Assembly: GCF_900105595.1 (NCBI RefSeq)
Contig: NZ_LT629784.1
Coordinates: 4,063,501-4,127,500, forward strand
DNA: 64,000 bases
Source of the DNA: Stappia sp. ES.058
GTDB taxonomy: Bacteria; Pseudomonadota; Alphaproteobacteria; Rhizobiales; Stappiaceae
Direction of reading: 5' to 3'
Shown here: positions 25,677 through 34,202 of the stretch, piece by piece
How the letters are laid out: each line of letters starts with the position of its first letter
How positions within the stretch are numbered: the first letter of the stretch is position 1
Made by a program: the position numbers and the translations under genes
The notes under the pieces: model-generated
The model's database searches: none
What the model saw: only the letters and a program-made list of their open reading frames with translations
What the model was told of the DNA's origin: nothing

Positions 25677-25986
25677 GTTTTTCAGCCTGACGCAATGGAT
25701 AACATGCGACGGACCGTTGGCACAAAACAACAAGACCGACGGCCGCGACCTTCCAGATTTCAGCCCTCGCGCTTTGGTGCGGGAGCTGCCTGTGCGGCGC
25801 GCAAGCTGTCATGCTGAGCAAGAACGCGACGCGCGGGAAGACGGGGAACGATGGGCGGTGCTAGGCTTGCGGCCGGTACCAAGCGGTTCTGCGCGCGAAC
25901 TTTGACGCGCGCGCTGCCGCGAAGCCGATCGCATCACAGGCAACAGGGCGCCCGCCGGGACAAAAACGCGGGCGATCGGAGGACCC

Positions 25987-27312
25987 ATGTCGCAGCCGGC
26001 GCTGACCAGCAACAATCTCGACGCTTTCTGGATGCCGTTTACGGCAAACCGCCAGTTCAAGAAGGATCCGCGCCTCTTCGTCAGCGCGGAGGGCATGTAC
26101 TACAAGACCGCCGATGGCCGCCAGGTGCTGGACGGGACGGCAGGTCTTTGGTGCTGTAACGCCGGCCACGCACGGCCCAGGATCACCGAGGCGGTGCAGC
26201 GTCAGGTCGCCGAGCTCGACTACGCGCCCGCCTTCCAGATGGGCCATCCGCACGCTTTCGAGCTGGCCGCGCGTCTTTCCGCGCTGATGCCCTCGCCGCT
26301 CGACCATGTGTTCTTCACCAATTCCGGGTCGGAATCCGTCGAAACCGCGCTGAAGATGGCGATTGCCTATCATCGCGTTCGCGGCGAGGGGTCCCGGACC
26401 CGGCTGATCGGCCGCGAACGCGGCTATCACGGGGTCAATTTCGGCGGCATCTCCGTCGGCGGCATCGTCACCAACCGCAAGATGTTCGGCACGCTGCTTG
26501 GCGGCGTCGATCATATCCGCCACACTCACGACTTGGAGCGCAACGCCTTTTCGCGCGGCCAGCCGGACAGCGGTGCGGAATATGCCGAGGAACTTATCCG
26601 CCTGGTGCAACTGCACGACCCGTCCACCATTGCCGCCGTGATTGTCGAGCCGGTGGCCGGCTCGACCGGTGTTCTGGTTCCGCCGAAGGGATATCTGAAG
26701 CGCTTGCGCGAGATCTGCGACCAGCATGGCATCCTGTTGATCTTCGACGAGGTGATCACCGGCTTCGGACGGCTTGGCTCCCCCTTCGCGGTTGACCACT
26801 TCGGCGTGGTGCCGGATCTCGTGACGACCGCCAAGGGGATTACCAACGGCGTCATCCCGATGGGCGCGGTGTTTTGTTCAAGCGACGTGCATCAGGCCTT
26901 CATGACCGGGCCGGAGCATCTTATCGAGTTCTTCCACGGCTACACATATTCCGGTCATCCTGTGGCTTGCGCGGCGGCGCTCGGCACCCTCGACACTTAC
27001 GAGGAAGAGGGGCTTTTAACCCGCGCTGCCGAGCTTGAGGATTATTGGGCCGACGCCCTGCATTCGCTCAAGGGCACGCGCCATGTCATCGACATCCGCA
27101 ACATTGGCCTGATCGGGGCGATCGAGTTGGAGCCGATGGCGGGCGAGCCGACGAAGCGGGCTTTTTCCGCCTTCCTCAATGCCTATGAGGCGGGCTGCCT
27201 GATCCGCACCACCGGCGACATCATCGCGCTGTCGCCGCCGCTGATCATCGAGAAAAGCGAGATTGACCAACTGGTCGACACCATCCGCACCGTTCTGGAA
27301 GCTCTGGACTAG
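25987..27312 (+). CDS. Class III omega-amino acid:pyruvate aminotransferase
   Basis: The enzyme most likely transfers the amino group of beta-alanine (or beta-aminoisobutyrate from thymine) to pyruvate, giving malonate semialdehyde (or methylmalonate semialdehyde). It is a 441-residue pyridoxal-phosphate enzyme with TNSGSESVETALKMA, GYHGVNFGG, the PLP-ring Asp254 in IFDEVITGFGR, and the Schiff-base Lys283 in TTAKGITNGVIP. Length and motifs fit beta-alanine-pyruvate aminotransferases. It is the first gene of the operon that also encodes the semialdehyde dehydrogenase, which supports this substrate. A GGAGGA sequence precedes the ATG. Confidence 0.9.
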   Translation: MSQPALTSNNLDAFWMPFTANRQFKKDPRLFVSAEGMYYKTADGRQVLDGTAGLWCCNAGHARPRITEAVQRQVAELDYAPAFQMGHPHAFELAARLSALMPSPLDHVFFTNSGSESVETALKMAIAYHRVRGEGSRTRLIGRERGYHGVNFGGISVGGIVTNRKMFGTLLGGVDHIRHTHDLERNAFSRGQPDSGAEYAEELIRLVQLHDPSTIAAVIVEPVAGSTGVLVPPKGYLKRLREICDQHGILLIFDEVITGFGRLGSPFAVDHFGVVPDLVTTAKGITNGVIPMGAVFCSSDVHQAFMTGPEHLIEFFHGYTYSGHPVACAAALGTLDTYEEEGLLTRAAELEDYWADALHSLKGTRHVIDIRNIGLIGAIELEPMAGEPTKRAFSAFLNAYEAGCLIRTTGDIIALSPPLIIEKSEIDQLVDTIRTVLEALD

Positions 27313-27419
27313 ACGCCGGACCAAATGCCGCACCGGTCACCGGGGCGGCATGCGCACGCTCACACGAAACGATGGCAGGGCTCGACGATCGCTGCCCGGC
27401 CACGGACCTGGAACCGAAC

Positions 27420-28916
27420 ATGACACTCATTGAAAACGCCATCGGCGGCGTGCGCGCCGCCTCAAGCTCCACACGGACCGCAGCGATCTACAATCCCGCG
27501 ACCGGCGAACAGACCGCGACCCTCAATCTTTCCACCGCGAAGGAGGTCGCACAGGCGATTGCCGCTGCGAAGGCAGCCTTCCCGGCCTGGCGCGACACGC
27601 CGCCCCTGAAGCGGGCCCGCATGATGTTCCGATTCAAGGAGCTTCTCTCCGCCCATGCCGGTGACATCGCCCGCGCGATTTCGGCCGAACACGGCAAGAC
27701 CCATGACGATGCGCTCGGCGAAGTGGCGCGCGGCATCGAGGTCGTGGAATTTGCCTGCGGCATTCCGCATCTCCTGAAGGGCGATTTCGCCCGCAACGTC
27801 GGGCCCTCCATCGACAGCTATTCCGACCGCCAGTCGCTTGGCGTCGTCGCCGGCATCACGCCGTTCAACTTTCCCGGCATGGTGCCACTTTGGATGTACC
27901 CGATAGCCGTTGCCTGCGGAAACACCTTCATCCTCAAGCCCTCGGAGCGCGATCCCTCCGCCGTGATGGTGGTCTACGATCTGTTCCAGAAGGCAGGCTT
28001 TCCCGACGGCGTCCTCAACGTCGTTCACGGCGACAAGGAAGCGGTCGATGTGCTGCTGACGCATCCGGACGTGAAGGCCGTCTCCTTTGTCGGCTCCACG
28101 CCGATCGCCGAATATGTCTATTCCACCGGCACGGCGCATGGAAAGCGCGTCCAGGCGCTGGGCGGGGCGAAGAACCACATGGTGGTGATGCCCGATGCAG
28201 ATATGGATCAGGCGGCCGACGCGCTGATGGGGGCGGGCTACGGCTCCGCCGGCGAGCGCTGCATGGCGATCTCGGTGGCTGTGCCGATCGGCGAGGAGAC
28301 CGCCGACCGGTTGGTCGAAAAGCTCATTCCCCGCGTTCAGGCGCTGAAGATCGGCCCGGCGAGCGACAAGGACGCGGAAATGGGTCCGGTCGTCACCGAA
28401 CAGCACATGCGCAAGGTGCTGGGCTACATCGACCAGGGCGAGAAGGAAGGCGCGGAGCTGCTGGTCGACGGGCGCGGCTTTACGCTTCAAGGCTACGAGA
28501 ACGGCTATTTCGTGGGCGGCACCCTGTTCGATCGGGTGACGAAGGACATGACGATCTACAAGGAAGAGATCTTCGGTCCGGTGCTTTCGGTGGTACGTGC
28601 CAAGGGCTACGAGGAGGCGCTGTCGCTCATCAACGAGCATGAATACGGAAACGGCACGGCGATCTTCACCCGCGACGGCGATGCCGCGCGCGCCTTTGCC
28701 GACGGCATCGAGGTCGGCATGGTCGGCATCAACGTGCCGATCCCCGTGCCGGTCGCTTATTTTTCCTTCGGCGGCTGGAAGCGCTCGCTGTTCGGCGACC
28801 ATTCGATTTACGGCGAGGAAGGCGTGCGCTTCAATACCCGACTGAAAACGGTCACGACGCGCTGGCCCGCCGGCATCAAGGACGGGGCGGTCTATACCTT
28901 CCCGAACATGGAGTGA
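27420..28916 (+). CDS. mmsA: CoA-acylating (methyl)malonate-semialdehyde dehydrogenase
   Basis: MmsA oxidatively decarboxylates malonate semialdehyde to acetyl-CoA, or methylmalonate semialdehyde to propionyl-CoA, with NAD and CoA. From the ATG at 27420 it has 498 residues. The aldehyde-dehydrogenase core shows GITPFNFPGMVPLWM, the catalytic Cys281 in SAGERCMAISVAV, and IYKEEIFGPVLSVV. The usual general-base Glu motif is replaced by QALGGAKNHMVV, a hallmark of the CoA-dependent semialdehyde dehydrogenases. It lies 107 bases after the aminotransferase that makes its substrate. Confidence 0.93.
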   Translation: MTLIENAIGGVRAASSSTRTAAIYNPATGEQTATLNLSTAKEVAQAIAAAKAAFPAWRDTPPLKRARMMFRFKELLSAHAGDIARAISAEHGKTHDDALGEVARGIEVVEFACGIPHLLKGDFARNVGPSIDSYSDRQSLGVVAGITPFNFPGMVPLWMYPIAVACGNTFILKPSERDPSAVMVVYDLFQKAGFPDGVLNVVHGDKEAVDVLLTHPDVKAVSFVGSTPIAEYVYSTGTAHGKRVQALGGAKNHMVVMPDADMDQAADALMGAGYGSAGERCMAISVAVPIGEETADRLVEKLIPRVQALKIGPASDKDAEMGPVVTEQHMRKVLGYIDQGEKEGAELLVDGRGFTLQGYENGYFVGGTLFDRVTKDMTIYKEEIFGPVLSVVRAKGYEEALSLINEHEYGNGTAIFTRDGDAARAFADGIEVGMVGINVPIPVPVAYFSFGGWKRSLFGDHSIYGEEGVRFNTRLKTVTTRWPAGIKDGAVYTFPNME

Positions 28917-28924
28917 AGATAGCT

Positions 28925-29215
28925 ATGACCCGACCTGCCGCCACATCGCATGTGCTTGTCGACGATGAACGGGTGCGCGTCACCCGCTTCGACTTCGCCC
29001 CCGGCGCCGAAACCGGCTGGCACCGTCACGACATGGACTATGTCGTCACGCCCGTCACCGATTGCCACTTCCTGCTGGAGGAACCCGGGGGCGAAAGCCG
29101 GCGCGCGGACATGCCCGCCGGCGCGGCCTACCGACGCCCTGCCGGAGTGGAGCACAACGTCGTCAACGGCGGCGAAGCTCCCATGAGCTTCGTCGAAGTC
29201 GAACTCAAGCGTTAG
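28925..29215 (+). CDS. Single-domain cupin protein
   Basis: This 96-residue protein is a minimal cupin. The first motif includes GAETGWHRHDMDYVV and the second includes AGVEHNVVN, so three histidines are placed to bind a metal. Its function is unknown; position between the semialdehyde dehydrogenase and the ureidopropionase suggests a part in pyrimidine breakdown, for example handling a reactive intermediate, but nothing in the sequence proves it. The ATG lies eight bases after the mmsA stop; a GTG at 28913 overlapping that stop is an alternative start. Confidence 0.8.
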   Translation: MTRPAATSHVLVDDERVRVTRFDFAPGAETGWHRHDMDYVVTPVTDCHFLLEEPGGESRRADMPAGAAYRRPAGVEHNVVNGGEAPMSFVEVELKR

Positions 29216-29225
29216 GAGAGGCGTG

Positions 29226-30482
29226 ATGAGCGCATCTGGAAAGAACATCCGCATCGACGGTGAACGGTTGTGGGACAGCCTGATGGAGATGGCGAAGATC
29301 GGTCCGGGTGTCGCCGGCGGCAACAACCGCCAGACGCTGACCGACGCCGATAACGAGGGCCGCAAGCTCTATCAGTCGTGGTGCGATGCGGCCGGAATGT
29401 CATCGGGCCTCGACACGATGGGCAACATGTTCGCCCGGCGTGAAGGCACGGACCCGGAGGCAAAGCCGGTCTATGTCGGATCCCACCTCGATACCCAGCC
29501 CACCGGCGGCAAATACGACGGCGTGCTTGGGGTGCTCGGCGGGCTGGAACTGATCCGCACGCTCAACGACCTCAACATCAAGACGAAGCGCCCGATTGTC
29601 GTGGTCAACTGGACCAACGAGGAAGGCACGCGTTTTGCGCCGGCGATGCTGTCATCCGGTGTCTTCGCCGGCATGCATGAGCAGGACTGGGCCTACGACC
29701 GGGTCGATGCGGAGGGCAAAAAGTTCGGCGACGAGCTGAAGCGGATCGGCTGGGTCGGCGATGAAGCGGTGGGATCGCGCAAGGACGAGATCCATGCGAT
29801 GTTCGAATTGCACATCGAGCAAGGGCCGATCCTGGAGGCGGAAGGCAAGGACATCGGCGTCGTCACCCACGGCCAGGGCCTGTGGTGGCTGCAGGTGACG
29901 GTGACCGGCAAGGACAGTCACACCGGCTCCACGCCGATGCCGATGCGCAAGAACGCCGGTCTCGGCATGGCGCGCATGACCGAGCTGGTGCACGAGATCG
30001 CGATGAAGCACCAACCGCGCGCGGTCGGCGCCATCGGCCATTGCGACGTGCATCCCAACTCGCGCAACGTCATTCCCGGCAAGGTGGTCTTCACCATCGA
30101 TTTCCGTTCGCCCGACCAGGACACGCTCGACGGCATGAAGGCGGAGTTCGAGGAAAAGGCCCCGAAGATTGCCGAGGAACTGGGTCTTTCGGTCGAGATC
30201 GAGCCGGTCGGGCATTTCGATCCGGTCACCTTCGACGAAAATTGCGTCACCGCGGTGCGCAATGCTGCGGAAAAGCTCGGATATTCCCATCGCGACATCA
30301 TCTCCGGCGCCGGCCATGATGCCTGCTGGATCAACCGCGTTGCCCCGACATCGATGATCATGTGCCCCTGTGTCGACGGGTTGTCGCACAATGAGGCGGA
30401 AGAGATCTCGAGGGAATGGGCGACAGCCGGCGCCGACGTGCTCCTGCATGCGGCCTTGGAAGCGGCGGAGATCGTGGAGTGA
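29226..30482 (+). CDS. pydC: Beta-ureidopropionase (N-carbamoyl-beta-alanine amidohydrolase), M20 family
   Basis: The enzyme hydrolyses N-carbamoyl-beta-alanine to beta-alanine, CO2 and ammonia, the third step of reductive pyrimidine breakdown. The 418-residue protein is a two-metal M20-type hydrolase. Metal ligands are His88 in VGSHLDTQPTGG, Asp98 in KYDGVLG, Glu133 in NWTNEEGTRF, His196 in HIEQGPILE, and the His in GLSHNEAEE near the C-terminus. An AGGAG lies just before the ATG. The closely related N-carbamoyl-L-amino-acid hydrolases look alike, but the adjacent dihydropyrimidinase favours this substrate. Confidence 0.9.
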   Translation: MSASGKNIRIDGERLWDSLMEMAKIGPGVAGGNNRQTLTDADNEGRKLYQSWCDAAGMSSGLDTMGNMFARREGTDPEAKPVYVGSHLDTQPTGGKYDGVLGVLGGLELIRTLNDLNIKTKRPIVVVNWTNEEGTRFAPAMLSSGVFAGMHEQDWAYDRVDAEGKKFGDELKRIGWVGDEAVGSRKDEIHAMFELHIEQGPILEAEGKDIGVVTHGQGLWWLQVTVTGKDSHTGSTPMPMRKNAGLGMARMTELVHEIAMKHQPRAVGAIGHCDVHPNSRNVIPGKVVFTIDFRSPDQDTLDGMKAEFEEKAPKIAEELGLSVEIEPVGHFDPVTFDENCVTAVRNAAEKLGYSHRDIISGAGHDACWINRVAPTSMIMCPCVDGLSHNEAEEISREWATAGADVLLHAALEAAEIVE

Positions 30483-30579
30483 CCGACACACGGCGTGCCG
30501 ATGTCGGCGCGCCGATCCTTACACAACCGGAAGGCCCGCAAAGAGGCCTCGCGGAAACCCGAACCAGAGGGATCAAGCC

Positions 30580-32037
30580 ATGACCAGCAAAGTGATCAAG
30601 GGCGGCACGGTCGTCACCGCAGACCTCACCTATGAGGCCGACGTCAAGGTCGAGGGGGGCAAGATCGTCGAGATCGGGCCGAACCTCTCCGGCGACGAGA
30701 CGCTGGATGCGACCGGCTGCTACGTCATGCCGGGCGGCATCGACCCGCATGTGCATCTGGAAATGCCCTTCATGGGCACCTATTCGACCGACAATTTCGA
30801 TTCGGGCACCAAGGCGGCCCTTGCCGGCGGCACGTCGATGGTCGTCGACTTCTGCCTGCCCGCGCCGCAGCAGTCCCTGCTGGAAGCGATCCAGATGTGG
30901 GACAACAAGTCGACAATGGCCCATTGCGACTACTCCTTCCACATGGCGGTCACCTGGTGGAGCGAGCAGGTCTTCAACGAGATGGAAACCGTCGTTCACG
31001 AGAAGGGCATCAACACCTTCAAGCACTTCATGGCCTACAAGGGCGCGCTGATGATCGAGGACGACGAGATGTTCGCCTCCTTCCAGCGTTGCGCGGCACT
31101 CGGCGCGCTGCCGATGGTTCACGCCGAAAACGGCGATGTCGTCGCGGATCTTTCCGCGCGTCTTCTGGCGGAAGGCAACAACGGACCGGAGGCGCATGCC
31201 TATTCCCGTCCGCCGGAGGTCGAGGGTGAGGCCACCAACCGCGCGATCATGATCGCCGACATGGCCGGCGTTCCGCTTTATGTGGTGCACACCTCCTCGG
31301 AACAGGCGCATGAGGCGATCCGCCGGGCCAAGCAGAACGGCATCCGCTGCTACGGCGAGCCGCTGATCCAGCACCTGACGCTGGACGACAGCGAATACCG
31401 TCATCCGGACTGGGATCATGCGGCCCGCCGCGTGATGTCGCCGCCGTTCCGCGACAAGAAGCATCAGGACAGCCTCTGGGCCGGCCTGCAGGCGGGCACG
31501 CTGCAGGTTGTCGGCACCGATCACTGCGCCTTCTCCACCGAGCAGAAGCGCTATGGCCTTGGCGATTTCACCAAGATCCCGAACGGCACCGGCGGTCTGG
31601 AAGACCGCATGCCGATGCTGTGGACCCATGGCGTCGCCACTGGGCGGCTGACGATGAACGAATTTGTCGCGGTGACCTCGACCAACATCGCCAAGATCCT
31701 GAACATCTATCCGCGCAAGGGCGCGATCCTCGTCGGCGCCGATGCGGACATCGTTGTCTGGGATCCGGCGAAGGAAAAGACGATTCAAGCTGCCAACCAG
31801 GTCTCGGCAATCGACTACAACGTCTTCGAGGGCAAGCACGTGAAGGGCCTGCCGCGCTACACGCTGACGCGCGGGCGCGTCGGTTTCGAGGACGGCAAGG
31901 TGGTCGAAAAACAGGGCCACGGCCAGTTCGTCAAGCGCACGCCGTTCCAGGCGGTCAACAAGGCGCTGTCGACTTGGAAGGAGCTCACCGCGCCGCGCAA
32001 GGTGGAACGCACCGGCATTCCGGCGACCGGCGTTTGA
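30580..32037 (+). CDS. hydA: Dihydropyrimidinase (hydantoinase)
   Basis: The enzyme opens the ring of dihydrouracil or dihydrothymine to the N-carbamoyl-beta-amino acid. From the ATG at 30580, which has AGAGGGA upstream, it is 485 residues, the normal family length. Binuclear zinc ligands are visible: His57 and His59 in GGIDPHVHLEMPF, the lysine likely to be carboxylated (Lys154) in FKHFMAYKGALM, then HAENGD, VVHTSSEQAHEAI and VGTDHCAF. It follows the ureidopropionase after 97 bases and is the last enzyme gene before a terminator. Confidence 0.94.
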   Translation: MTSKVIKGGTVVTADLTYEADVKVEGGKIVEIGPNLSGDETLDATGCYVMPGGIDPHVHLEMPFMGTYSTDNFDSGTKAALAGGTSMVVDFCLPAPQQSLLEAIQMWDNKSTMAHCDYSFHMAVTWWSEQVFNEMETVVHEKGINTFKHFMAYKGALMIEDDEMFASFQRCAALGALPMVHAENGDVVADLSARLLAEGNNGPEAHAYSRPPEVEGEATNRAIMIADMAGVPLYVVHTSSEQAHEAIRRAKQNGIRCYGEPLIQHLTLDDSEYRHPDWDHAARRVMSPPFRDKKHQDSLWAGLQAGTLQVVGTDHCAFSTEQKRYGLGDFTKIPNGTGGLEDRMPMLWTHGVATGRLTMNEFVAVTSTNIAKILNIYPRKGAILVGADADIVVWDPAKEKTIQAANQVSAIDYNVFEGKHVKGLPRYTLTRGRVGFEDGKVVEKQGHGQFVKRTPFQAVNKALSTWKELTAPRKVERTGIPATGV

Positions 32038-32043
32038 TCGAAG

Positions 32044-32075
32044 CGGCGGCCTTCCTGACGGGAGGCCGCCGTTTT
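32044..32075 (+). terminator. Intrinsic terminator after the dihydropyrimidinase gene
   Basis: CGGCGGCCT (32044-32052) pairs with AGGCCGCCG (32063-32071) and TTTT follows directly. It ends the catabolic operon 57 bases before the ABC transporter operon, though partial readthrough is possible. Confidence 0.85.
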
Positions 32076-32131
32076 CGCGATCTTCGACACGTTAGCCCCA
32101 ACGGGCCCCGAACGAGGGATAGGCGACCAAC

Positions 32132-32938
32132 ATGCAACCTCAGCCAGCGGAAGAGACGGTCCGCTCCGTCATCGACATCGCCAAGCTTTCCCTGACCTTC
32201 GAGACCAACGACGGTCCCGTCCATGCGCTGTCCGACATCGAACTGGAGATCGGCGAGGGCGAATTCGTCTCCTTCATCGGCCCGTCGGGCTGCGGCAAGA
32301 CCACGCTCCTGCGTGTCATCGCCGATCTGGAGCAGCCGACCGGCGGATCGATCTCGGTCAACGGCATGACGCCGGACGAGGCGCGGCTGAAGCGTGCCTA
32401 TGGCTACGTGTTTCAGGCCGCCGCCCTTTATCCCTGGCGCACCATCGCCGACAACATCGCCCTGCCGCTGGAGATCATGGGCATGGGAAAGGCGGAACGC
32501 AGCGAGCGCATCGCCAAAAATATGGAGCTGGTCAATCTCGCCGGGTTCGAGCGCAAGTATCCCTGGCAGCTTTCCGGCGGCATGCAGCAGCGCGCCTCCA
32601 TCGCCCGCGCGCTCTCCTTCGATCCCGACCTTCTGTTGATGGACGAGCCCTTCGGTGCGCTCGACGAGATCGTCCGCGATCACCTGAACGAACAGCTCCT
32701 GAAGCTCTGGGACAAGACCAACAAGACGGTGGTCTTTGTCACCCACTCGATTCCCGAAGCCGTGTTCCTGTCGACCAAGATCGTGGTCCTGTGTCCCAGG
32801 CCCGGCCGCATCTACGACGTGATCGAAAGCGACCTTCCGCGCGACCGCACGCTCGACATTCGCGAATCGCCGGAGTTCCTCAAGATCGCGCACCGCGTGC
32901 GCGAGGGCCTCAGGGCAGGGCATTCCTATGATGACTGA
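32132..32938 (+). CDS. ABC transporter ATP-binding protein, NitT/TauT type (pyrimidine island)
   Basis: This 268-residue ATPase powers the importer encoded by the following genes. It carries Walker A GPSGCGKTTLL, Q-loop YVFQAAALYPW, signature LSGGMQQRASIARAL, Walker B LLLMDEPFGALDE and H-loop VTHSIPEA, all canonical. Sequence type matches the SsuB/TauB/NrtD group. The gene cluster suggests that uracil, thymine or a related base is the substrate. Its 3' end overlaps the next gene by 11 bases. Confidence 0.9.
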   Translation: MQPQPAEETVRSVIDIAKLSLTFETNDGPVHALSDIELEIGEGEFVSFIGPSGCGKTTLLRVIADLEQPTGGSISVNGMTPDEARLKRAYGYVFQAAALYPWRTIADNIALPLEIMGMGKAERSERIAKNMELVNLAGFERKYPWQLSGGMQQRASIARALSFDPDLLLMDEPFGALDEIVRDHLNEQLLKLWDKTNKTVVFVTHSIPEAVFLSTKIVVLCPRPGRIYDVIESDLPRDRTLDIRESPEFLKIAHRVREGLRAGHSYDD

Positions 32939-33488
32939 GGCCATGCGGTTCGGGATCGGCTGGCGGGCGACGGAGCTGGCGCGGACGCGCGACGGCGAGG
33001 TCGACCGCTTCACCATCGCCTCGCGGCAAAAACCGCTCGCCACCGTGTTGGCGGGCATCCCTGTCGTCTTCCTTGCCGTCGCGACGGCGGCCTATGCCGC
33101 GTCGCATCTCGATATCGTGACGCTCGCGATGGCCGGCCTGCTTGGCTACATGCTCTACGAGATCGCGCGTGCGAATTTCGGAACGGTTTTGCTGCAGGTC
33201 CGGGTATCCGACGTCGAGGCGACCTCGATGCTGGTTGTCCCGGGCCTTGGTGCCGTGCCGCTCGGCCCGACGCGACGGTTTCCGTTTGTGAAGCTGTCGG
33301 CCGTGTCGATGGGGCAGACGGAATACGGCAAGGCCAAGACCAAGCCGGTCGACTGGCCGGGCTACGGTCTCGACGTCAAGACCGTCGACGGCGAGTCCCG
33401 GAGACTGGTGTCCGGCGTCACGCTGGAGCAGGCGGAATCCTTGCGCGCCGCGATCCTTGCGCGGCTGGAACGGGAGGCGGGCGGGTGA
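32928..33488 (+). CDS. Membrane protein of unknown function in the transporter operon (1)
   Basis: This 186-residue protein has a polar N-terminus of about 45 residues, two adjacent hydrophobic segments (about 37-60 and 63-80), and a soluble C-terminal domain with alternating strands and a final helix, reminiscent of bacterial PH-like domains. It overlaps the upstream ATPase gene by 11 bases and the next gene by four, so it is translated as part of the transporter operon. It resembles the following protein in layout: IASRQKPLATVL before the first helix, and DGE followed by a closing helix AILARLERE. No known ABC component looks like this. The function is unknown. Confidence 0.75.
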   Translation: MMTEAMRFGIGWRATELARTRDGEVDRFTIASRQKPLATVLAGIPVVFLAVATAAYAASHLDIVTLAMAGLLGYMLYEIARANFGTVLLQVRVSDVEATSMLVVPGLGAVPLGPTRRFPFVKLSAVSMGQTEYGKAKTKPVDWPGYGLDVKTVDGESRRLVSGVTLEQAESLRAAILARLEREAGG

Positions 33489-34102
33489 TTGCAGCCACCT
33501 CTACTTCCCCCAACGGTATATCGCAGGCAGACGGACAAACGCAGAGGCTCGGCCGGCTGTGGATCTATTCCGACGGGATCGGCACGCTGATCGAGATCCC
33601 TTCCCGGCGCCTTGCGCCGGTTGTCGTCTTTTTGGCAATCTGGCTTGTTGGTTGGTCTTTTGCCGGGTTCATATCCGTATCCGCCTTTTTCGGCAGCTTC
33701 GGAGGACCGGCGGTCTTCACTGTTTTCATCGGCGTTTGGTGTTCGGTCTGGGCCGGGGGATGGGTTGCGACCGCGGCGTCCTTGCTCTGGATGCTGGTCG
33801 GGCGTGAGATCGCGATCCTGCGCGACGGTGTTCTCACCAAACGTCTTGTCCTGCCGTGGGTCGGTCTAAGCCGTTCCTACAGCGCGGAGTTCATTCGCGA
33901 CCTTCGTCTCAACACGATGACCGGCGACCCTCAGATCTCGCAGGAGGAAGGCGTGGGTCTTCCGCTGGGGCAATACGGTGCCGTGGCGTTCGATCACGAT
34001 GGCGAGACTGTGTATCTCGGCGCGGCGCTCGGCCCGATGGCGGCCGATGCGCTCCTTGAGGCGATTGAGGCCTGGCTTCAGCAGGAGACGCGCGACGCAT
34101 GA
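33485..34102 (+). CDS. Membrane protein of unknown function in the transporter operon (2)
   Basis: This 205-residue protein has the same plan as the preceding one: a polar N-terminus, IPSRRLAPVVVF leading into two membrane helices (about 46-70 and 75-105), then a soluble domain with LRDGVLTKRLVLPWVGLSRS, DHDGETVYLGAAL and a final amphipathic helix LLEAIEAWLQQE. The GTG start overlaps the previous stop (GTGA). The two are probably diverged paralogues produced by an old duplication. No catalytic motif is visible, and the function is unknown. Confidence 0.75.
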   Translation: MIAATSTSPNGISQADGQTQRLGRLWIYSDGIGTLIEIPSRRLAPVVVFLAIWLVGWSFAGFISVSAFFGSFGGPAVFTVFIGVWCSVWAGGWVATAASLLWMLVGREIAILRDGVLTKRLVLPWVGLSRSYSAEFIRDLRLNTMTGDPQISQEEGVGLPLGQYGAVAFDHDGETVYLGAALGPMAADALLEAIEAWLQQETRDA

Positions 34103-34202
34103 CACACACTCCTGCACCTGCCGGCCCTTCGTGCATCGATATCCGCTCGTCTACAAAAGACCGGGCGACGGCACGGTTCCATCACCTGGAAACGGAGACA
34201 TC

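Larger units (their letters stand above)
25586..25986. other. Divergent regulatory region of the pyrimidine island
   Basis: This 401-base region lies between the regulator pair and the catabolic operon. It holds two RutR-like operators near the regulator side and a GGAGGA ribosome-binding site just before the aminotransferase ATG. The remaining stretch, 25677-25970, holds nothing I can identify; short open frames there lack coding character. Confidence 0.6.

Noticed and set aside
27263..27278. TTGACCAACTGGTCGA inside the aminotransferase gene, one mismatch from the RutR consensus
   Set aside because: It lies in the coding sequence for IDQLVDT near the 3' end, where the residues alone explain the bases, and it is not in a promoter region. 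An internal operator is possible but unsupported.
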